This document shows positions 48,445 to 56,889 of a stretch of 64,000 nucleotides of DNA, piece by piece. The first letter of the stretch is position 1. Each line of letters opens with the position of its first letter. Origin of the DNA: Vibrio sp. STUT-A11. GTDB taxonomy: Bacteria; Pseudomonadota; Gammaproteobacteria; Enterobacterales; Vibrionaceae. The stretch is taken from NCBI RefSeq assembly GCF_026000435.1, contig NZ_AP026763.1, positions 1 through 64,000 on the forward strand, given 5' to 3'. The position numbers and the translations under genes were made by a program. The notes under the pieces were generated by a model. The model was not told where the DNA came from, searched no databases, and was given only the letters and a program-made list of their open reading frames with translations.

Positions 48445-48928
48445 GAAAAACCCCGAGGGCTTGCGCCCGTCGGGGTTATAGTCTTACTCGCAGCAATCCA
48501 GCTACTAAAAGTGCTCCATGCATCGAATCCATGATAGTGTGCTGATTCCTTCAGCTTATTCCTTTCGTCGCCTTCCTAGCGGTGTCCTTGACCTGATCCT
48601 GGTCTGCTAACAATCCTCGTTAGCTCTCATCACTTGTTCCCTGAGCGGTGTCCCTGACATCATCCTGATGTTCAATCCTTGCCTCGTCCAGAGGTGTCCA
48701 TTTCCCGTCCTTAGTAGCAACCATCCTAGTCACTATTGATTCCGTTCAATGTCCAGTTTTGCATTCCATGCCCGACTATTCATCCTGAATAACCGTTTCT
48801 TCTTCCTGAAGTCTACCAAATCCTTGGTAATTCCTGTTCCGTGTCAGTATCCTTCCGACAGGGTTCATATTACGGCTTTCACGCCTGACGGCAATGGTGA
48901 AAATTCACATTTTTATGGTTTTAATGCA
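48445..48928 (-). ncRNA. CsrB/CsrC-family RNA (CsrA-sequestering)
   Basis: On the minus strand about 480 nt contain roughly 28 GGA triplets, many in short hairpin loops such as ATTCAGGATGAAT, ACATCAGGATGATGT, CTAACGAGGATTGTTAG and CCAAGGATTTGG. Near the 3' end AGTAGCTGGATTGCTGCGA closely matches the conserved tail of E. coli CsrB. It ends in a strong terminator, AACCCCGACGGGC-GCAA-GCCCTCGGGGTTTTTC. A TATATT -10 (48940-48935) with no good -35 suggests activator-dependent transcription, as expected for VarS/VarA (GacS/GacA) control. Such RNAs titrate the translational regulator CsrA. No protein frame of note is present. Confidence 0.92.
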
Positions 48929-49008
48929 CCCTAAAATATAGGATTCCTTATTATTCAAATAGTTATATCTTTTGTGGCGTGCTTTTGCCACTAAAAAAGC
49001 GTGTTTTA

Positions 49009-49046
49009 CCCAACCCTTTGTGCGAGATCTCGCACAAAGGGCTGGG
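49009..49046 (-). terminator. Long palindrome after ggt
   Basis: A perfect 28-bp palindrome (49014-49041, half-site CCCTTTGTGCGAGA) extended by CCC/GGG after a two-base mismatch. On the minus strand it lies 10 bases beyond the ggt stop and is followed by AAAACACGCTTTTTT. It probably terminates ggt. Confidence 0.7.
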
Positions 49047-49056
49047 CGAAAGGCTA

Positions 49057-50823
49057 CTAGTTACCGATCGCGACACCTTCTCGGCGTGGATCTGCAGCAC
49101 CTTCTAAGCCATCTGCGGTAATACGAATGGCGTGCAAACCAGAGTTCAGATCACGGATTTCTGTGCTAAAGCCAATCTTTTCTAACTCTGGTTGTAAGCG
49201 GATTGCTGCAGTGCCTTGCTCGATATCTAACGTGCCAAATCGATTTAACAACCTTGGCTGGCTAATCGCTTGCTGTATATCCATCCCCCACTGTGTATGC
49301 GCAATGATGGTTTGAGCCACGTAACCAATAATACGGCTGCCCCCTGGCGAGCCAATCGCCATGTATGGCTTGCCATCTTTGAGCATGATCGTCGGAGCCA
49401 TAGAGGAACGTGGACGTTTACCTGGCTCTAAGCGGTTAGCTATCGGAGTTCCATCTTGATGGGTACGGAACGAGAAGTCGGTCAATTCGTTGTTGAGTAA
49501 AAAGCCACGAACCATTAACCTCGAGCCAAAAGCGTTTTCAATCGTTGTGGTCATGGATACCACATTGCCTTGTTTGTCGACGATATTGAAATGGCTGGTG
49601 GAAGGAAGTTCAATGGCCTCATCTATACTCAGGTTTATCGCATGAGACCAGGGCGGATTCCCGGCACTGACTTCAGCCAAGGCGTTACCCACTTCTATCA
49701 AATCAGCTCGCTGCTTAAGATAGTCGGCATCCAGCAAACCTGCGGTTGGCATGGGTACATAGTCCTGATCTGCCATGTATTTGCCGCGATCAGCGAAGGC
49801 GAGGCGAGAGGCATCCGCAATCACTTGCCATGATTTTTCACTGTCTGCCCCCCAGCCCTTAAGATCATAATTCGCGCTTATCGCCAGAATTTGTCCCACC
49901 GTTAATGCGCCTGAACTTGGCGGTCCCATGCCGCAGACATCATAACTCTGATAGGCCGCGCACACGGGCTCACGTTGTTTGATTTGGTAGGTATCAAAGT
50001 CGAATTGTGCGAGTACACCCGGATTACCCGGCGCGTTTTGTACGGTATTAATGATGTCTTGGGCAATATCACCCTGGTAGAAGGCCATGGCGCCTTTCTC
50101 TGCAATCGCCGTTAAGGTTTGCGCGTATTGTGGGTTTTTGAGGACCGTTCCGGCGGTTTTTGGTGAGCCATCTTGATTGAAGAAATAGGCTTTGGTCGCA
50201 GGGAAGCGTGATAAACGCTCAGAGTCGTCGGCTATCAAACTGGCAAGTCGGGGACTGACGGTAAAGCCTTGTTCAGCGAGCTTGATGACGGGCTGAATGA
50301 TTTTTTTCCATTCCAACTGGCCATACTGTTGGTGAGTATCCCACAAGAGTTTTACTGTGCCCGGTGTGCCTACGGAGCGACCACCGACAACCGCATCATA
50401 AAATTGCAGGGGCTGGCCTTTATCATCCTGAAACAATTGTGGTGTGGCAGCGAGCGGTGCGGTTTCCCGGCCATCAAAGGTGGTGAGCTTTTGCTTGTCG
50501 TTATCCCAATACACCAAGAATGCACCGCCTCCGATACCTGAAGATTGAGGCTCTACTAAACCAAGCATCAATTGAACGGCCACCATGGCATCTATCGCAT
50601 TGCCACCTTGTTCAATCACGTCGGCGCCTGCTTGAGTCGCAATCGGGTTTGCGGCCGTCACCATGTAGTTTTTGGCTTTTACCAGCTGCTTTTGTTCTAC
50701 CCCAGAGCTTTGCTCTGGGGCGACTGCGTCCGTGGCTTGGTTGGCAAAGGCTTGGCTCGTCAGGGTTAAAGGGGAAGTAAGAAAAAGACCCGTAGTGACG
50801 AGCCGGTTGAACGTCCATTGCAT
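49057..50823 (-). CDS. ggt: Gamma-glutamyltranspeptidase Ggt
   Basis: Ggt cleaves glutathione and other gamma-glutamyl compounds in the periplasm. It is 588 residues from ATG 50823, preceded by GGAGAG. A Sec signal peptide covers about residues 1-27 (ending QAFA). The proenzyme self-cleaves before the nucleophile Thr in STSHFNIVDKQGNVVSMTTTIE to make the two subunits. GGNAIDAMVAVQLMLGLVEPQSSGIGGGAFLVYWD, DGRETAP and GSPGGSRI match the family. It is a single gene. Confidence 0.95.
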   Translation of the reverse strand: MQWTFNRLVTTGLFLTSPLTLTSQAFANQATDAVAPEQSSGVEQKQLVKAKNYMVTAANPIATQAGADVIEQGGNAIDAMVAVQLMLGLVEPQSSGIGGGAFLVYWDNDKQKLTTFDGRETAPLAATPQLFQDDKGQPLQFYDAVVGGRSVGTPGTVKLLWDTHQQYGQLEWKKIIQPVIKLAEQGFTVSPRLASLIADDSERLSRFPATKAYFFNQDGSPKTAGTVLKNPQYAQTLTAIAEKGAMAFYQGDIAQDIINTVQNAPGNPGVLAQFDFDTYQIKQREPVCAAYQSYDVCGMGPPSSGALTVGQILAISANYDLKGWGADSEKSWQVIADASRLAFADRGKYMADQDYVPMPTAGLLDADYLKQRADLIEVGNALAEVSAGNPPWSHAINLSIDEAIELPSTSHFNIVDKQGNVVSMTTTIENAFGSRLMVRGFLLNNELTDFSFRTHQDGTPIANRLEPGKRPRSSMAPTIMLKDGKPYMAIGSPGGSRIIGYVAQTIIAHTQWGMDIQQAISQPRLLNRFGTLDIEQGTAAIRLQPELEKIGFSTEIRDLNSGLHAIRITADGLEGAADPRREGVAIGN

Positions 50824-50932
50824 GATGACTCTCCATGTTACCAGTTGAATATCCAGCTTGGCAGCCATGGAGAGGATCGTCGAGTAAGCGGTCTTAGAAA
50901 TGTCGGTTGTGCGACGCTTTTAAATCAGCCAG

Positions 50933-51592
50933 TTACACCGCAAAGGTACGGATGGTTTGCAGTAAGATGCTGCCACCGACTAGCGTGAACACCACACCGC
51001 ATAAACCATCGATGTAAATACCGGCTTGTTGTAATCGGCGCTGCAATCTTTGTGTAGAGAGCATCCAGGCCAGGCTGGAAAACCAAAGCAGTGATAAACC
51101 AAATAGAATTACCAGAGCGATGCCTTTTCCAGTAACAGACATGCCAGCAGGAACCAAACTCGACATTAAGCTGACGAAAAATACTAAGGCTTTTGGATTC
51201 AGAATGTTGGTCGCAAAACCTTTAGTGAATGCCTGACGTTTATTACTGATGACGAGATTATTCGCTTGATTCGGTTGATCCGATGATGGCTGTTTGATCA
51301 TGGCGATCACCGCTCGCAATGCTCCGATACCTAAATAGAGTAAGTAACTGCCACCGAGTAGTTGCAGAACGGAGTAAAGCATAGGGTGTTGATGAACGAT
51401 GTAACTCACGCCTGTCAGGCTAAACAGTGAATGGAGCAAAATGCCAACTGACAAACCTAACGCAATATACAGACCAGTCTGACGCCCATGACGCGTGGCG
51501 TTTTGCACCACTAAGGCGAAGTCGGGACCAGGACTCATTAAAGCAATAAAGTGAATGCTGGCCAGAGTTAGCAGGATGGTGGATTCGTTCAT
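50933..51592 (-). CDS. LysE/RhtB-family amino-acid exporter
   Basis: A 219-residue inner-membrane protein with about six hydrophobic segments. It has the family signature ALMSPGPDFALVVQNATRHGRQTGLYIALGLSVG (about 19-52), and FATNILNPKALVFFVSLMSS is typical of RhtB/LysE. The start is ATG 51592 (GTG 51598 also in frame). The substrate is not identifiable from sequence. An AraC-type regulator lies just upstream on the same strand and may control it. Confidence 0.88.
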   Translation of the reverse strand: MNESTILLTLASIHFIALMSPGPDFALVVQNATRHGRQTGLYIALGLSVGILLHSLFSLTGVSYIVHQHPMLYSVLQLLGGSYLLYLGIGALRAVIAMIKQPSSDQPNQANNLVISNKRQAFTKGFATNILNPKALVFFVSLMSSLVPAGMSVTGKGIALVILFGLSLLWFSSLAWMLSTQRLQRRLQQAGIYIDGLCGVVFTLVGGSILLQTIRTFAV

Positions 51593-51685
51593 AAACACAT
51601 CTCAAAACAGAATGAATAGCGCTATTGTCGCTGTGGGTGACGTGGAGCGCTTGTAAAAAACTGACAGTGGTACGCCGAAAGGGCT

Positions 51686-52483
51686 TCAGCGTGTCACTTG
51701 CGACGGCGAAATGCCGTAAGTATGTTTAAACGCTTTACTAAAATGCGCCTGATCGTAAAAGCCAATTTGATGTGCGACTTCGGTTCCGCAGTGTCCTGAC
51801 TGAAGCAGCTTCATTCCTTGTTCGAGACGAAGCCGTGCAAACCAGGCGTAGGGCGTCATCCCTGTTTGGGCTTTAAAGTGGCGTTGAAACTGGGTAGGGC
51901 TTAGCTGGCAGAGTTCAGATAACGACTCTAAACGAACGGACTGATCGAGATTGGCCATTAAGTAATCTTTTAAGGTGTTGAGAGACTGTATTCCGAGGGG
52001 GATTATCTTTTTCCTGGCAAGTGATCCATAGCGATCAAAAAGCAGGTTAAACCCCTCAAATGGAAGACAATCTTTGGTCAACCGACTGAGATTATTGCGC
52101 CGAAGATGACGGTGTAAGTTACTTAGTTGTGAAAATATCTCTGGATCGGAGATGATCAGTTCATTAAAGCTGATTATTTGACCATTTTGCTTAAGATCGG
52201 CCAGATCACTAAATAGGTGTGGTTCGATCGAAAAGACATTCACTTCATAACCTTCAGCAAGTCTCGATTGGCCATCGTGCAACTCATCGGGCGGCATAAT
52301 GACGATTTGTCCGTGCCCGACTTGGTGGTGACTGCCCTGATAATGGAACTTCTGCTCGCCATGCGTGATCAGACCAAGGTGAAAATCCAGGTGATAGTGC
52401 TTTTGAAAAGCAAATTTCTGGTATTTCGCCTCAATCAGACTCAGTTGGTCATGGTCGGTTGCGTAGTATTGAATCTGTTCCAT
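51686..52483 (-). CDS. AraC-family regulator with cupin sensor domain
   Basis: 265 residues from ATG 52483. The N-terminal AraC-type cupin domain (about 1-140, with HYHLDFHLGLITHGEQKFHYQG and MPPDELHDGQ) precedes two helix-turn-helix motifs at the C-terminus (SLSELCQLSPTQFQRHFKAQTGMTPYAWFARLRLEQGMKLL and VAHQIGFYDQAHFSKAFKHTYGISPSQ). It lies upstream of a LysE-type exporter on the same strand, a pairing often seen for amino-acid export regulators. The start codon has no clear ribosome site and lies 8 bases from the T-run of the rarD terminator. Confidence 0.88.
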   Translation of the reverse strand: MEQIQYYATDHDQLSLIEAKYQKFAFQKHYHLDFHLGLITHGEQKFHYQGSHHQVGHGQIVIMPPDELHDGQSRLAEGYEVNVFSIEPHLFSDLADLKQNGQIISFNELIISDPEIFSQLSNLHRHLRRNNLSRLTKDCLPFEGFNLLFDRYGSLARKKIIPLGIQSLNTLKDYLMANLDQSVRLESLSELCQLSPTQFQRHFKAQTGMTPYAWFARLRLEQGMKLLQSGHCGTEVAHQIGFYDQAHFSKAFKHTYGISPSQVTR

Positions 52484-52490
52484 TACATAC

Positions 52491-52521
52491 AAAAAAGCTT
52501 GGTCATATAATGACCAAGCTT
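52491..52521 (-). terminator. Terminator of rarD
   Basis: AAGCTTGGTCAT-ATA-ATGACCAAGCTT: a 12-bp perfect stem with a T-run on the minus strand. Confidence 0.9.
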
Positions 52522-52556
52522 ATCTATCAATTGGTGACTTGTCTTGTAAAAAACGA

Positions 52557-53471
52557 TCACTGAGCTTGAATTGCCCTGCGGGAGCGGCGACTGCTGCGCA
52601 GTCCATCAAAGCTAAACACTACTAATGCTCCCCAGATAAAGGCAAATGTGATCGCTTTATCCATGGTAAAGGCTTCACCGTAAATCAATACCGCGAGCAA
52701 GAACATCAGACTTGGTCCAATATACTGGAAGAAGCCTAGTGTAGACAGCTTCAGGCGTGTGGCTGCACCAGTAAAACAGAGTAGGGGTAATGTTGTTATC
52801 ACGCCCGCGGCAACAAGCAACCCATTCAGGTGCATTGTATTATTAAGCATGTTTGAGGTTGCAGAGTCTGCAATGAACAGCAGATAGATTGCCGCTGCCG
52901 GTAACAGAATTAGGGTTTCGACAAACAGACCGGTTTGCGCGTCAACAGCGACTTTCTTACGCAGCAGGCCATAGAGTCCAAAGCTCATGGCAAGTGCCAT
53001 GGCGACTACAGGTACAGAACCAAACACAAACAGCTGTACTAAGACACCACAAACGGCAAGAGTGACAGCAAACCACTGCAATTTACGCAGCCTTTCACCG
53101 AGGAAAATCATCCCGAGCAGCACGTTGATTAACGGGTTGATATAGTAACCCAGGCTAGCATCGAGCATATGATTGGCGTTAACCGCCCAAATAAAGATCA
53201 GCCAGTTGCCACCGATGAGTACCGAGCTTGCGAGCAGGTAAGTGGCTTTAGTTTTGTTTTTTGCTATTTCGTAAACCAAGCGCCAGGCTTGGCTAAAATG
53301 GAGCAGCGCCGCGAGCAAAAAGAATGACCAAACGACCCGGTGGCTTAAGATCTCTAAAGGAGAGACCTGCATAATGGATTTGAAATACATTGGAGCGATG
53401 CCCCACATCGTGTAAGCACCGACTGCAAGCAGGACGCCTTGCCGGGCACGCTGTTGTTCTTCTAGTGTCAT
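52557..53471 (-). CDS. rarD: EamA transporter RarD
   Basis: A 304-residue, ten-TM transporter of the drug/metabolite superfamily. The RarD signature is visible in GVLLAVGAYTMWGIAPMYFKSI, HRVVWSFFLLAALL, NWLIFIWAVNANHMLDASLGYYINPLINVLLGMIFLGERL and QYIGPSLMFLLAVLIYGE. Its physiological substrate is unknown; the name comes from chloramphenicol-sensitivity annotation. It is divergent from recQ and has its own terminator. Confidence 0.92.
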   Translation of the reverse strand: MTLEEQQRARQGVLLAVGAYTMWGIAPMYFKSIMQVSPLEILSHRVVWSFFLLAALLHFSQAWRLVYEIAKNKTKATYLLASSVLIGGNWLIFIWAVNANHMLDASLGYYINPLINVLLGMIFLGERLRKLQWFAVTLAVCGVLVQLFVFGSVPVVAMALAMSFGLYGLLRKKVAVDAQTGLFVETLILLPAAAIYLLFIADSATSNMLNNTMHLNGLLVAAGVITTLPLLCFTGAATRLKLSTLGFFQYIGPSLMFLLAVLIYGEAFTMDKAITFAFIWGALVVFSFDGLRSSRRSRRAIQAQ

Positions 53472-53644
53472 GACGTGTCACCTAATTGTATTTTTAGAGC
53501 GGAGGAGCAGTATACGAGCCGTGTTGGTAAACACCTAGCAATTTGCGGTTTTATTCACCATCAAACCCCATTACAATGTGGCCTCATTTTGTGTGCTGGT
53601 GGCATACAGAAGCATTCCTATGTTCACCCAATCTGAGACTATTC

Positions 53645-55480
53645 ATGACCTCGACCTTGTTAGCCGAACCTTCAGACTCTCCTGTTACGCCTCAACGTGT
53701 GTTGGAGGATGTCTTCGGTTATCAGACATTCCGCGATGGTCAGCAACAAGTTATCGATGCGGCGATTGATGGACGAGACAGCTTAGTCATCATGCCAACT
53801 GGCGGTGGTAAGTCTCTCTGTTATCAAATTCCTGCACTGGTACGCAGTGGGATTACCCTGGTCATTTCTCCGCTGATTTCACTGATGAAAGATCAGGTAG
53901 ACCAGCTAAAAGCCAATGGCGTCGCGGCGGAGTGTGTTAACTCAACCATGAGTCGGGAAGAGCTGTTGAGTGTGTATAACCGCATGCACAACGGGCAGCT
54001 GAAGTTGATTTATGTCTCGCCAGAGCGTGTTTTGATGCGCGATTTTATCGAGCGCCTGGAGAGCCTGCCTCTGAGCATGATTGCAGTTGATGAGGCGCAC
54101 TGTATCTCACAGTGGGGGCATGATTTCCGTCCTGAGTACGCGTCACTGGGCCAACTGAAGCAACACTTTTCTCATGTACCTTTTATGGCGCTAACCGCGA
54201 CGGCCGATGATGCCACGCGTCGAGACATCTTAGAGCGTTTGAGTCTCAACGAGCCTCAGGTTTATCTTGGCAGCTTTGACCGACCAAACATTCGCTATAA
54301 TCTGGTGGAAAAACACAAGCCGGTTTCTCAGATCATTCGCTATTTAGATACCCAGAAAGGGAACTGCGGCATTATCTATTGTGGTAGCCGCAAGAAAGTG
54401 GAAATGGTGACGGAGAAGCTGTGCAACAATCATATTCGAGCGGCAGGTTATCATGCTGGCATGGATACAGATGAACGGGCTTATGTTCAGGAAGCTTTTC
54501 AGCGAGATGATATCCAGATCGTCGTGGCGACAGTCGCCTTTGGTATGGGCATCAATAAACCCAATGTACGCTTTGTGGTGCATTTTGATATTCCGCGTAA
54601 TATCGAGTCCTACTATCAGGAAACCGGTCGTGCAGGACGAGACGGTTTACCCGCGGAAGCGATGATGCTTTACGATCCGGCCGATATCAGTTGGTTACGC
54701 CGCATGCTGGATGAAAAAGACGAAGGTCCGCAGAAGCAGGTTGAAAGCCATAAGCTGAATGCGATGAGTGCATTTGCTGAAGCTCAGACTTGTCGTCGTC
54801 AGGTTCTGCTCAACTATTTTGGCGAATATCGTGAGAAACCATGTGGTAATTGCGATATCTGCCTCGATCCGCCCAAACACTTCGACGCAACTGAAGAGGC
54901 ACGTAAAGCGCTGTCTTGTGTGTATCGTGTGAACCAAAGCTTTGGCATGGGTTATATCGTGGAGGTGCTGCGCGGTATGCAAAATATCCGCGTGCGTGAA
55001 AATGGCCACGATAAAATCTCTACCTACGGGTTAGGGCGCGACCACAGCCATGATTATTGGGTGAGTATTTTCCGCCAGTTGATCCACAAAGGCTTGTTGT
55101 TTCAGAATATTACCCGTAACTCAACCTTGCAGCTCACTGAAGAAGCCCGGCCATTACTGCGTGGTGATGTCGCTCTCGAATTAGCAGTGCCACGTCTGGA
55201 CACCACGGCACGTGCAGCTAAGTCCGATAAACTGACCAGCAAAAATTACGATAAGAAGCTGTTTGCCAAACTGCGTAAGTTGCGTAAGTCGATTGCCGAC
55301 GAAGATGGCTTACCACCATATGTGGTTTTCAGTGATGCGACACTGATTGATATGGCGGAGATTCTGCCAACGTCTTACGGTGAAATGCTGGCGGTTAGCG
55401 GGGTGGGTCAGCGCAAGCTAGAGAAATATGCCGATCCATTCTTAGACCTCATTCAAGAACACATTACCCAACACGGTTAA
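53645..55480 (+). CDS. recQ: ATP-dependent DNA helicase RecQ
   Basis: RecQ is a 3'-5' SF2 helicase of the RecF recombination pathway. It is 611 residues from ATG 53645, matching E. coli; a longer frame from 53543 adds an implausible Trp-rich leader. Motifs: MPTGGGKSLCYQIP (Walker A, about 50-63), DEAHCISQWGHDFRPEY, ALTATAD and QETGRAGRDG. The zinc-binding domain CRRQVLLNYFGEYREKPCGNCDIC (about 379-402), winged helix and HRDC domain (C-terminal 80 residues) are all present. It is followed after 9 bases by a small gene. Confidence 0.97.
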   Translation: MTSTLLAEPSDSPVTPQRVLEDVFGYQTFRDGQQQVIDAAIDGRDSLVIMPTGGGKSLCYQIPALVRSGITLVISPLISLMKDQVDQLKANGVAAECVNSTMSREELLSVYNRMHNGQLKLIYVSPERVLMRDFIERLESLPLSMIAVDEAHCISQWGHDFRPEYASLGQLKQHFSHVPFMALTATADDATRRDILERLSLNEPQVYLGSFDRPNIRYNLVEKHKPVSQIIRYLDTQKGNCGIIYCGSRKKVEMVTEKLCNNHIRAAGYHAGMDTDERAYVQEAFQRDDIQIVVATVAFGMGINKPNVRFVVHFDIPRNIESYYQETGRAGRDGLPAEAMMLYDPADISWLRRMLDEKDEGPQKQVESHKLNAMSAFAEAQTCRRQVLLNYFGEYREKPCGNCDICLDPPKHFDATEEARKALSCVYRVNQSFGMGYIVEVLRGMQNIRVRENGHDKISTYGLGRDHSHDYWVSIFRQLIHKGLLFQNITRNSTLQLTEEARPLLRGDVALELAVPRLDTTARAAKSDKLTSKNYDKKLFAKLRKLRKSIADEDGLPPYVVFSDATLIDMAEILPTSYGEMLAVSGVGQRKLEKYADPFLDLIQEHITQHG

Positions 55481-55489
55481 GGAAATTAC

Positions 55490-55795
55490 ATGCACAAGGA
55501 ATTTGGCCTTGCTGAATACATTGCTGAAGAAGGTCGCTTACTGATAACCGCGCCACGCTTCGACTTAGATACGTTTCCACTGTTGGGCGAGCGTTTGGTT
55601 GGGCTGTTATCGGCGACAGTGGTAGAAAAACAGTGGGATGCGGATATTCATTCCTGGTTGATTGACTTTGAAGGTTGTCGACTGTTTATGAAGGCGGAAC
55701 ACTATAGCGAAGCAATATGGTTTGAAGCGCTAGTGGTTGAAGGGAGCAGGGAAGAGCTCGATTATCTTGCTGGGTTATTCCAACGCGGATTCTGA
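55490..55795 (+). CDS. Small protein downstream of recQ (DUF3630-like)
   Basis: A 101-residue acidic soluble protein (MHKEFGLAEYIAEEGRLLITAPRFDLD...). The short spacing after recQ suggests cotranscription. It resembles the Vibrio/Shewanella DUF3630 proteins found after recQ; its function is unknown. Trp- and Phe-rich segments (WDADIHSWLIDFEGCRLFMKAEHYSEAIWFEAL) suggest a compact alpha/beta fold. No catalytic motif is visible. Confidence 0.75.
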   Translation: MHKEFGLAEYIAEEGRLLITAPRFDLDTFPLLGERLVGLLSATVVEKQWDADIHSWLIDFEGCRLFMKAEHYSEAIWFEALVVEGSREELDYLAGLFQRGF

Positions 55796-55821
55796 TCAAA
55801 GTATTGTAATCTTGTTAAGGG

Positions 55822-55837
55822 TGTTTCACATGAAACA
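55822..55837. promoter_or_regulatory. Degenerate parS-like site
   Basis: TGTTTCACATGAAACA differs from parS at one position, in the central CG, breaking perfect symmetry. It lies in the gap between the 101-aa gene and yhhQ. Confidence 0.6.
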
Positions 55838-55868
55838 CCTTTATAAACGTTTGCGTAAAAAGCACTAC

Positions 55869-55896
55869 TTGCGAGCGAAATTGGTTAATGTATAAT
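55869..55896 (+). promoter_or_regulatory. Probable yhhQ promoter
   Basis: TTGCGA (55869-55874), a 16-bp spacer and TATAAT (55891-55896). It gives a leader of about 125 nt. Confidence 0.6.
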
Positions 55897-55986
55897 CGCC
55901 CACCGCTTAGCTCTTAAGGGCCAAGTCAGTTTATTTTTTCATTTTACATTGTTGGTAAGAGACGTTTTTATTTTAGAAGCGCTCGA

Positions 55987-56022
55987 TTTGGGTTCCCTCG
56001 CCCCCAAACCAAACTAAAAAGG
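55987..56022 (+). promoter_or_regulatory. Candidate preQ1-I riboswitch of yhhQ
   Basis: A compact H-type pseudoknot can be drawn. P1 is TTTGGG/CCCAAA (55987-55992 with 56003-56008), the loop TTCCCTCGCC begins with the conserved UUC, and the A-rich tail CCAAACTAAAAAGG ends in the ribosome site, whose AGG can pair with loop CCU. The layout and the downstream queuosine-precursor transporter fit preQ1-I, but the tail departs from the usual AAAAAACUAAGG. Confidence 0.5.
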
Positions 56023-56028
56023 TATCGC

Positions 56029-56697
56029 ATGAGTAACTTTACCCCTGCGCAGCAGCGCAACGCCCTTATTTATCTGGTTTTATTCCATCTGATCATCATT
56101 GCATCCAGCAACTACCTGGTTCAGCTACCCTTTACGATTTTTGGTCTGCATACCACCTGGGGCGCATTTACCTTTCCATTTATCTTTTTGGCAACTGACC
56201 TTACAGTACGCATCTTTGGTGCGGCATTAGCGCGTAAGATCATCTTCTTAGTCATGTTGCCCGCTCTGGCCGTGTCTTACTTGCTGTCAGTGGTGTTCTT
56301 TGAAGGCCAGTTTCAAGGGCTTGCTCACCTGAGCGAATTTAACCTGTTCGTCGCACGTATCGCGGTGGCGAGTTTTATGGCTTACTTGCTGGGGCAAATT
56401 CTGGATGTACATGTATTTAACCGCCTGCGCCAGATGAAGCAATGGTGGGTTGCGCCTACCTGTTCCACGTTGTTTGGTAATGCACTCGATACCATCGCAT
56501 TCTTTGCCATTGCATTCTACCAAAGCCCTGATCCATTTATGGCAGAGCATTGGACTGAGATTGCGCTGGTGGACTACGGCTTTAAGCTAGTGATCAGCCT
56601 TGGCTTGTTCGTCCCAATGTACGGTGTACTACTGAATTATCTGATCAAAAAGCTGACTGCAGTGAACCCGAACTTCAAAGTGACGACGACTGCTTAG
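56029..56697 (+). CDS. yhhQ: Queuosine precursor transporter YhhQ
   Basis: YhhQ (VUT/ECF-like family, COG1738) takes up the tRNA-queuosine precursors preQ0 and preQ1. It is 222 residues with about six hydrophobic segments. AFTFPFIFLATDLTVRIFGAALARKIIF, SFMAYLLGQILDVHVFNRLRQMKQWW and CSTLFGNALDTIAFFAIAF are characteristic. A TATAAT promoter and a preQ1-I-like hairpin over the ribosome site lie upstream, which would give feedback by the transported metabolite. Confidence 0.92.
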   Translation: MSNFTPAQQRNALIYLVLFHLIIIASSNYLVQLPFTIFGLHTTWGAFTFPFIFLATDLTVRIFGAALARKIIFLVMLPALAVSYLLSVVFFEGQFQGLAHLSEFNLFVARIAVASFMAYLLGQILDVHVFNRLRQMKQWWVAPTCSTLFGNALDTIAFFAIAFYQSPDPFMAEHWTEIALVDYGFKLVISLGLFVPMYGVLLNYLIKKLTAVNPNFKVTTTA

Positions 56698-56724
56698 TCA
56701 GAAGACTTGCCGAGAATTCCAATG

Positions 56725-56755
56725 AAAGCCGCTTGTTTAACAGCGGCTTTTTTGT
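56725..56755 (+). terminator. Terminator after yhhQ
   Basis: AAAGCCGCT-TGTTTAAC-AGCGGCTTT followed by TTTG. Confidence 0.9.
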
Positions 56756-56845
56756 GTCTTTAGGCGGGATGTACAGCATAGGGAGCATTTGGATCATGGG
56801 TGTCCAAAAGCTCTATGAGCTGTACAGAAGCATCATTAAGTAAAT

Positions 56846-56870
56846 AAAAAAGGCTCCAAAGGAGCCTTTT
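56846..56870 (-). terminator. Terminator of rhlB-gppA
   Basis: On the minus strand AAAAGGCTCC-TTT-GGAGCCTTTT runs into TTATTT. It lies 20 bases beyond the gppA stop. Confidence 0.9.
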
Positions 56871-56889
56871 ATCTATCGCTAAGTGATTG

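Noticed and set aside
48749..48934. 61-codon plus-strand frame in the uvrD-ggt gap
   Set aside because: It lies antisense to the Csr-type RNA, has no ribosome site, and its Phe/Ser/Pro-rich product only reflects the GGA repeats read on the other strand.
53543..53644. N-terminal extension of RecQ from an upstream start
   Set aside because: It adds 34 residues rich in Trp and Phe that are absent from RecQ proteins; ATG 53645 gives the standard length.
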